Positions 60,304-64,000 of a DNA stretch of 64,000 nt are shown here, piece after piece; the stretch's first letter is position 1; the number at the start of each line of letters is the position of its first letter. The stretch covers positions 66,762-130,761 of the forward strand of contig CAJUBJ010000005.1 of NCBI GenBank assembly GCA_910584655.1, written 5' to 3'. The stretch comes from an uncultured Bacilli bacterium. GTDB lineage: Bacteria > Bacillota_I > Bacilli_A > RF39 > UBA660. The notes beneath the pieces are model-generated. The model was not told the DNA's origin and ran no database searches. It worked only from the letters and a program-made list of their open reading frames with translations. The position numbers and the translations under genes are program-made.

Positions 60304-61755
60304 ATGCCAAATAGCGATAACAATGAAAATAATTTAAACAATACTAATAATAATATTACTAATCCAAATCAAACATCTCAGCCAATGAGTGATGGTTCAA
60401 AACCATTTATCGAAATACCACAAAAGTATTATGATAATTTGGCCAAAGAACAACAAGAGAAAAAAGAACAAGAATTATTATTGCAACAACAAAAAGCCGA
60501 AAACGCACAAGCTTCTAGTGAATCAAGTAAAATGTTGCTTTTTGTAATTCTAAATGCTGTTTTAATTTATGGACTTTTATATATAACAATTTATAAATTC
60601 CATTATGCACTTATATTAATACCTATAATAGTAGTTATTTTAAGTATAATTACAGCTATTAAAGATAAAAAAGAAAGTTCATATCCAGCATCAGTTATGG
60701 TTGGTGGTATTTTAGTAGCAGCAATTACATTTATTGTTTCTATGGTTAAAGAAGAAGAAATAGATTTATGGACTTATTATGCTATAATCTCTGCTGGTAT
60801 AGGATTTATTGGTTTAATGATAAGTAGTATTATAACTAAAATAATAAGTGATTATAAAAATATCAAAGCTCTTCAAGGATTAGGATATATTTTATTTTTT
60901 GCTGTACTTATCGGTGCTCCATTATATTTATCAAACAAATATCATGAAGAATTCTATAAATTCCTTTTTAAAGAACAAGTTGAAGTAAAAGCAGAAACAG
61001 AAGAAGAATTTGTTCAAAAAACTTTAAAACAAAGATATGGTAAAGAATTTGTTTGTGGTACATATGCATCAAAATCTGATGAAGAAGCTAAAATACTTAA
61101 AGTAGGAACTTTTGAATCTAAAATTGATCAAGATCGTCGACGCATAACAGAAAGAGTATGCCAAGATTCTGAAAAAAGGGATTTTACTGTTGTATCCAAA
61201 GCGTTTAATGAAGGATCAAAGCAATATATAATTAAAGATGATTATCTAGCAGCTTTATTTACAGATAATCTAAAATCAAATATTTCAAAAGAGATTCTTA
61301 CATTGACTCAAGCCAAAGAGGTAGACGTTTCTATATATCCAGAAGAAAATTGTTATTTTTATGGTGATTGTGCTAATTGTGATGAATATTATGAAAGATT
61401 TGAAAAAGAAAATGATGCCACTCATCAATATTCAGTTAGTACTAAATTAAACTTTGAAAAAGAAATTCAGAGTGATGAGTTAAAATTTGTTAATAATAAT
61501 AAGTTTAAATATATGATATCTATTACTGGACAGTTTGGAAGTCAAAGTGATTATAGTGCTATCATTACAGGAATATTTGAATTTTTAAATAATAAAGGAT
61601 ACAAAAATAATTATGGATATATTATCTCTATTTACAATGATAAAACAAATGCAGGTTTTGAAACTAAAGAATTAGTTTATAAAGTAAAAGGAGATACAAA
61701 TACCGATAAAACCTTTAAAGATCCTGAGGTGTTAAGAGTAAGTGCAAATAAATAA
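60304..61755 (+). CDS. Polytopic membrane protein with large extracytoplasmic domain, unknown function
   Basis: 483 residues, not recognised. An Asn-rich disordered N-terminus (1-35), a short Gln/Glu coiled coil (KEQQEKKEQELLLQQQ), six or so transmembrane helices (about 75-210), then a roughly 270-residue soluble domain. That domain has six Cys including FVCGTYA, RVCQDSEK and NCYFYGDCANCDEYYERF. If outside, these could form disulfides or bind metal. A membrane thioredoxin-like protein is encoded at 30 kb. RBS AGGGTGAT, extended -10 at 60272-60280. Confidence 0.75.
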   Translation: MPNSDNNENNLNNTNNNITNPNQTSQPMSDGSKPFIEIPQKYYDNLAKEQQEKKEQELLLQQQKAENAQASSESSKMLLFVILNAVLIYGLLYITIYKFHYALILIPIIVVILSIITAIKDKKESSYPASVMVGGILVAAITFIVSMVKEEEIDLWTYYAIISAGIGFIGLMISSIITKIISDYKNIKALQGLGYILFFAVLIGAPLYLSNKYHEEFYKFLFKEQVEVKAETEEEFVQKTLKQRYGKEFVCGTYASKSDEEAKILKVGTFESKIDQDRRRITERVCQDSEKRDFTVVSKAFNEGSKQYIIKDDYLAALFTDNLKSNISKEILTLTQAKEVDVSIYPEENCYFYGDCANCDEYYERFEKENDATHQYSVSTKLNFEKEIQSDELKFVNNNKFKYMISITGQFGSQSDYSAIITGIFEFLNNKGYKNNYGYIISIYNDKTNAGFETKELVYKVKGDTNTDKTFKDPEVLRVSANK

Positions 61756-62200
61756 AATAAATAATAAAAATAGATATTATTATGAGATTATTAATATATA
61801 TTATAATTGGTGGGGTAAAGACATTAAGAAAAAAACATTGAATGAAATAGATGATTCATATAAAGATACATTAAGCCAAGACTTTCTACCAAATATATAT
61901 GCTCTTATTATAAATGATACATTAATAGGAACATATGAAATAAATAAAAATGATGATATTGAAAAAGAAAAATATACTCCATATCTTGCTAATATATATA
62001 TAAAAGAAAGATACCGTGGTTATGGATATAGTAAAATATTAGTTAGTGATGCAATCGAAAAAATAAAAAAAATGGGATATGATAGATTATATCTTCATTC
62101 TCATCATCAAAATTATTATGAAAAATTTGGATTTAAATTTAAAAAAGAAGTAGAAACTAAATATGGATTAAAAAGAATCTATGAATTAAAAATAAAATGA
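61742..62200 (+). CDS. GNAT-family N-acetyltransferase
   Basis: 152 residues. Motif A is ANIYIKERYRGYGYSKILVSDAIEKI (Arg-x-x-Gly-x-Gly type: RYRGYGYS), then GYDRLYLHSHHQNYYEKFGFK as in motif B. The start is GTG 61742, with GAGGTG about 10 nt upstream; it overlaps the membrane-protein gene by 14 nt and is co-transcribed. The acetyl acceptor is unknown. Stop TGA. Confidence 0.87.
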   Translation: MQINKINNKNRYYYEIINIYYNWWGKDIKKKTLNEIDDSYKDTLSQDFLPNIYALIINDTLIGTYEINKNDDIEKEKYTPYLANIYIKERYRGYGYSKILVSDAIEKIKKMGYDRLYLHSHHQNYYEKFGFKFKKEVETKYGLKRIYELKIK

Positions 62201-62238
62201 AAAAAATCTTTTCAAAAAAATGAAAAGATTTTTTTATT
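62201..62238 (+). terminator. Intrinsic terminator
   Basis: 13-bp arms AAAAAATCTTTTC (62201-62213) / GAAAAGATTTTTT (62222-62234). Confidence 0.88.
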
Positions 62239-62263
62239 TTAAATAAAAGCCAATTAACGCAAT

Positions 62264-62284
62264 GCTTTATGCAATACATAAAGC
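62264..62284 (+). repeat. Inverted repeat upstream of the adhesin gene
   Basis: GCTTTATG (62264-62271) / CATAAAGC (62277-62284), 5-nt loop, flanked by GC-richer bases (AACGCAAT, GCGATT). No T run follows, so it is more likely an operator or RNA element than a terminator. Confidence 0.5.
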
Positions 62285-62307
62285 GCGATTTTAAACAATA
62301 TAATACT

Positions 62308-62335
62308 TTGATATGATAATAAAGAGTACTATAAG
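62308..62335 (+). promoter_or_regulatory. Candidate promoter of the fibro-slime adhesin gene
   Basis: TTGATA 62308-62313, 16-bp spacer, TATAAG 62330-62335. A nearby TATGATAAT (62312-62320) is an alternative -10. Confidence 0.45.
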
Positions 62336-62367
62336 TAAAAATATAAAAGAAAGTTAGGAGGAGAAGG

Positions 62368-64000
62368 ATGTCGATGAGTTGGCCTTTAAAAGAAAAAAAT
62401 AAAAAAATTAGATATTTTATTTTTGAGAAAAAAAGTCCAATCTCTGCTTTTTTCTCTTTTGTGTTTTTACTTTTAATAATTTTACCAATTACTTATTGTC
62501 TTGATAATACTAATAGAGACGTTCCTGTTTCTAATTGGAAATTTACAGCCTCAAATGGGTATCATTATAAATACGATGAATTTCCAAAAAATTTAAAAGA
62601 ATATAGTATTTTAAAAGGAACAACTGCAAGTGCTAGTGACTTAAAAAAATTTCTTCCAGGTCTAGCTTTTAACTATAAAAATCCAGATATACCAAATGCA
62701 AGCATTGGATATTACACACATGAAGCAGAGTGGTTATATCGAAAAGAGGGAGAAAGCGAAGTAAAACCACTTTTACCAGATGTCGAACTACCAGCAGGAG
62801 TGTATGATTTTATTTCTACTCCAGGAAAAGGTGGATCTGTTGACTATACAAGATTAGACTATACAATGATTCCAGAAATTGAAAGAACAATAACTATTAA
62901 AATTATTTGTTATGAAGGTCCTTTAAAAGTTGTTCAAAGTGCTGATCCAGATGGAGTAACTTTAAATGTATTTGATTATGACGTATCAGAAATTAGAGGT
63001 GCTCCTGATAATGAAGCTCCAAAAAACTGGAAAGATGTAGGAATCAATGCAGGTCATTTATTTTTATTTAATAAATCTCTTTCGTCCCAACTTGGAGATT
63101 GGAACTCTAGTTACTTTAAAGCAGGAGTGGTTCAAAATACTTTAGTTGATGGTTATCCAGTTTTAAATCCAGAAACATTTGGTAACGTAACAGTTCCTTG
63201 GGAAGCTTTTGATTCTGGCGTTGGAAAAAAGGACGAATCACTAGCATACTTGTTTGATCCAGATATTTCGCATTCTGGGAAACAATCATATAAAAATGTA
63301 ACTGGTCTATTTCAAATTGATGAAGATGGTTATTACTATTATGACTATCGTAAAAATTTTGCAGAACTAGTGGGTGGAATAAATGCTCCAGAAAATGGTG
63401 CTGAATTCAATTTATACAATAAACCTGGAAGAGCAGACGTTAGTGGTTTTATAAGAGCAGGAGAATTTTATCCTTTTAACTCTCATGATTTATTTTTTGC
63501 CGAAGATGGCTCACAGCTTTTTCCAAGTCCTGTTGATAAAAAAGTAAATCACTATTTTGGAATTGCGTTAACAGTACCATTTCGCCAACCAAAAGATGGA
63601 AAGATAACTAATAATGTTGATAGTAATAAAGACATGATATATGAATTTTTAGGCGATGATGATGTTTGGGTATTTATAGATGATGTCTTAATATTGGATT
63701 TAGGTGGTTGTCATGGTGCCATAAATGGTTATATAAATTTTGCAACTGGTGAAATAACCAATTATGGATTAGGTAAAACAACTATAAGAGATAAATTTAA
63801 AGCCGCTGGCAAAGAAGATTCTGTTGAATGGAATGGTAATACCTTTTATGATAATACTAACCATACATTAAAAATGTTTTATTTAGAAAGAGCCAATACA
63901 GACTCTTCAATGTATGTTAATTTCAACTTACAATCACAATTACATCAACAAATTAAGAAAGTAGACCCAGATGGAAATCCATTAGTTGGTGCAAAATTTG
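62368..64000 (+). CDS. Fibro-slime/SpaA-type surface adhesin, 5' part
   Basis: The gene runs off the window; 544 residues are seen. Strong RBS AGGAGGAGAAGG before ATG 62368. A signal-anchor helix spans about 24-43. Then a large beta region leads to the fibro-slime motif: EFLGDDDVWVFIDDVLILDLGG, CHGAINGYINFATGEI and FYLERANTDSSMYVNF. At the very end QIKKVDPDGNPLVGAKF opens a SpaA domain. Fibro-slime domains are carbohydrate- or surface-binding modules related to PA14. It probably continues as a multi-domain sortase substrate like the gene at the left end. Preceded by a hairpin and likely regulated. Confidence 0.85.
   Translation, partial: MSMSWPLKEKNKKIRYFIFEKKSPISAFFSFVFLLLIILPITYCLDNTNRDVPVSNWKFTASNGYHYKYDEFPKNLKEYSILKGTTASASDLKKFLPGLAFNYKNPDIPNASIGYYTHEAEWLYRKEGESEVKPLLPDVELPAGVYDFISTPGKGGSVDYTRLDYTMIPEIERTITIKIICYEGPLKVVQSADPDGVTLNVFDYDVSEIRGAPDNEAPKNWKDVGINAGHLFLFNKSLSSQLGDWNSSYFKAGVVQNTLVDGYPVLNPETFGNVTVPWEAFDSGVGKKDESLAYLFDPDISHSGKQSYKNVTGLFQIDEDGYYYYDYRKNFAELVGGINAPENGAEFNLYNKPGRADVSGFIRAGEFYPFNSHDLFFAEDGSQLFPSPVDKKVNHYFGIALTVPFRQPKDGKITNNVDSNKDMIYEFLGDDDVWVFIDDVLILDLGGCHGAINGYINFATGEITNYGLGKTTIRDKFKAAGKEDSVEWNGNTFYDNTNHTLKMFYLERANTDSSMYVNFNLQSQLHQQIKKVDPDGNPLVGAKF

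Noticed and set aside
1..64000. Mycoplasma-like genetic code (TGA = Trp) suggested by the low G+C and gene style
   Set aside because: TGA terminates several genes at sensible overlaps (rpoB, CYTH, methyltransferase, HD gene) and Trp codons in conserved proteins are TGG.
1..64000. CRISPR arrays, insertion sequences or prophage modules
   Set aside because: I saw no regularly spaced repeats, no transposase, integrase or phage structural genes; the Y-polymerase/YolD pair alone is not phage evidence.

Overview
The window is 64 kb of very AT-rich chromosomal DNA with dense, short-spaced genes. It looks like a low-G+C Firmicute: T-box leaders for serine and isoleucine, rpoB-rpoC preceded by a YbxB/RsmC-type methyltransferase, uppS-cdsA-rseP, rpsP-khpA, a sufCDSU cluster, signal peptidase I, and A/T-run terminators after nearly every operon. 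TGA acts as a normal stop (for example at 16069-16071, 19776-19778, 53683-53685) and Trp is TGG, so this is not a TGA-recoding mollicute. SpaA/Cna-B type surface proteins, cohesin/cadherin-like exported proteins, a CotE homologue and CotF-like proteins suggest an uncultured, host-associated, spore-forming or formerly spore-forming member of Bacilli or Erysipelotrichia. The exact taxon is inference.

Layout. 1-3.8 kb: the 3' end of a cell-wall adhesin, a HIT hydrolase and a cohesin/cadherin-like membrane-anchored protein. 3.8-7.4 kb: a shortened Rel with an altered synthetase site, two unknown genes and a CotE-like protein behind a possible sigma-E promoter. 7.4-12.3 kb: rpsP-khpA, uppS-cdsA-rseP, a putative HExxH peptidase and a GNAT enzyme. 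12.3-16.1 kb: tRNA-Met, a 2H-phosphoesterase-like protein, an M29 aminopeptidase, a peptidoglycan hydrolase and the methyltransferase. 16.1-23.6 kb: rpoB and rpoC. 23.6-26 kb (minus): an unknown gene, pepT and tRNA-Ala. 26-29.2 kb: a divergent DNA-damage-like island (Y-family polymerase plus YolD against a ParB/sulfiredoxin-like protein plus AlkD). 29.2-37.8 kb: cyclophilin lipoprotein, a membrane thioredoxin-like protein, a LysR regulator, sufC-sufD-like-sufS-sufU, two CotF-like genes, signal peptidase I and a tail-anchored unknown. 37.8-40.5 kb: Ser T-box, a frameshifted HD gene, serS and a methyltransferase. 40.5-49.5 kb: LysR, a 778-residue acidic zinc-ribbon protein, comEB, miaB, a membrane protein, GH25 lysozyme and phosphohexomutase. 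49.6-52.8 kb: an ABC importer. 52.8-58.9 kb: Ile T-box, a CYTH protein, ileS, a DNA-base-hypermodification-family protein and alr. 58.9-64 kb: exported and membrane proteins, GNAT, and the 5' end of a fibro-slime/SpaA adhesin.

The genes mostly serve core information processing and the cell envelope. The most unusual signals are: RpoB with Lys and Asp at two classical rifampicin contact positions; a type 2 IleRS with GLHH in place of HxGH; a Rel with Glu to Gln at a catalytic synthetase position; a SUF cluster with one short SufB/D-like scaffold and no sufB in the window; a 14-bp palindrome inside the promoter spacer of the Y-polymerase operon; and sporulation coat genes in what otherwise looks like a streamlined genome. 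There is no stretch above 300 bases without a feature. The longest gene-free gaps are filled by the two T-box leaders.
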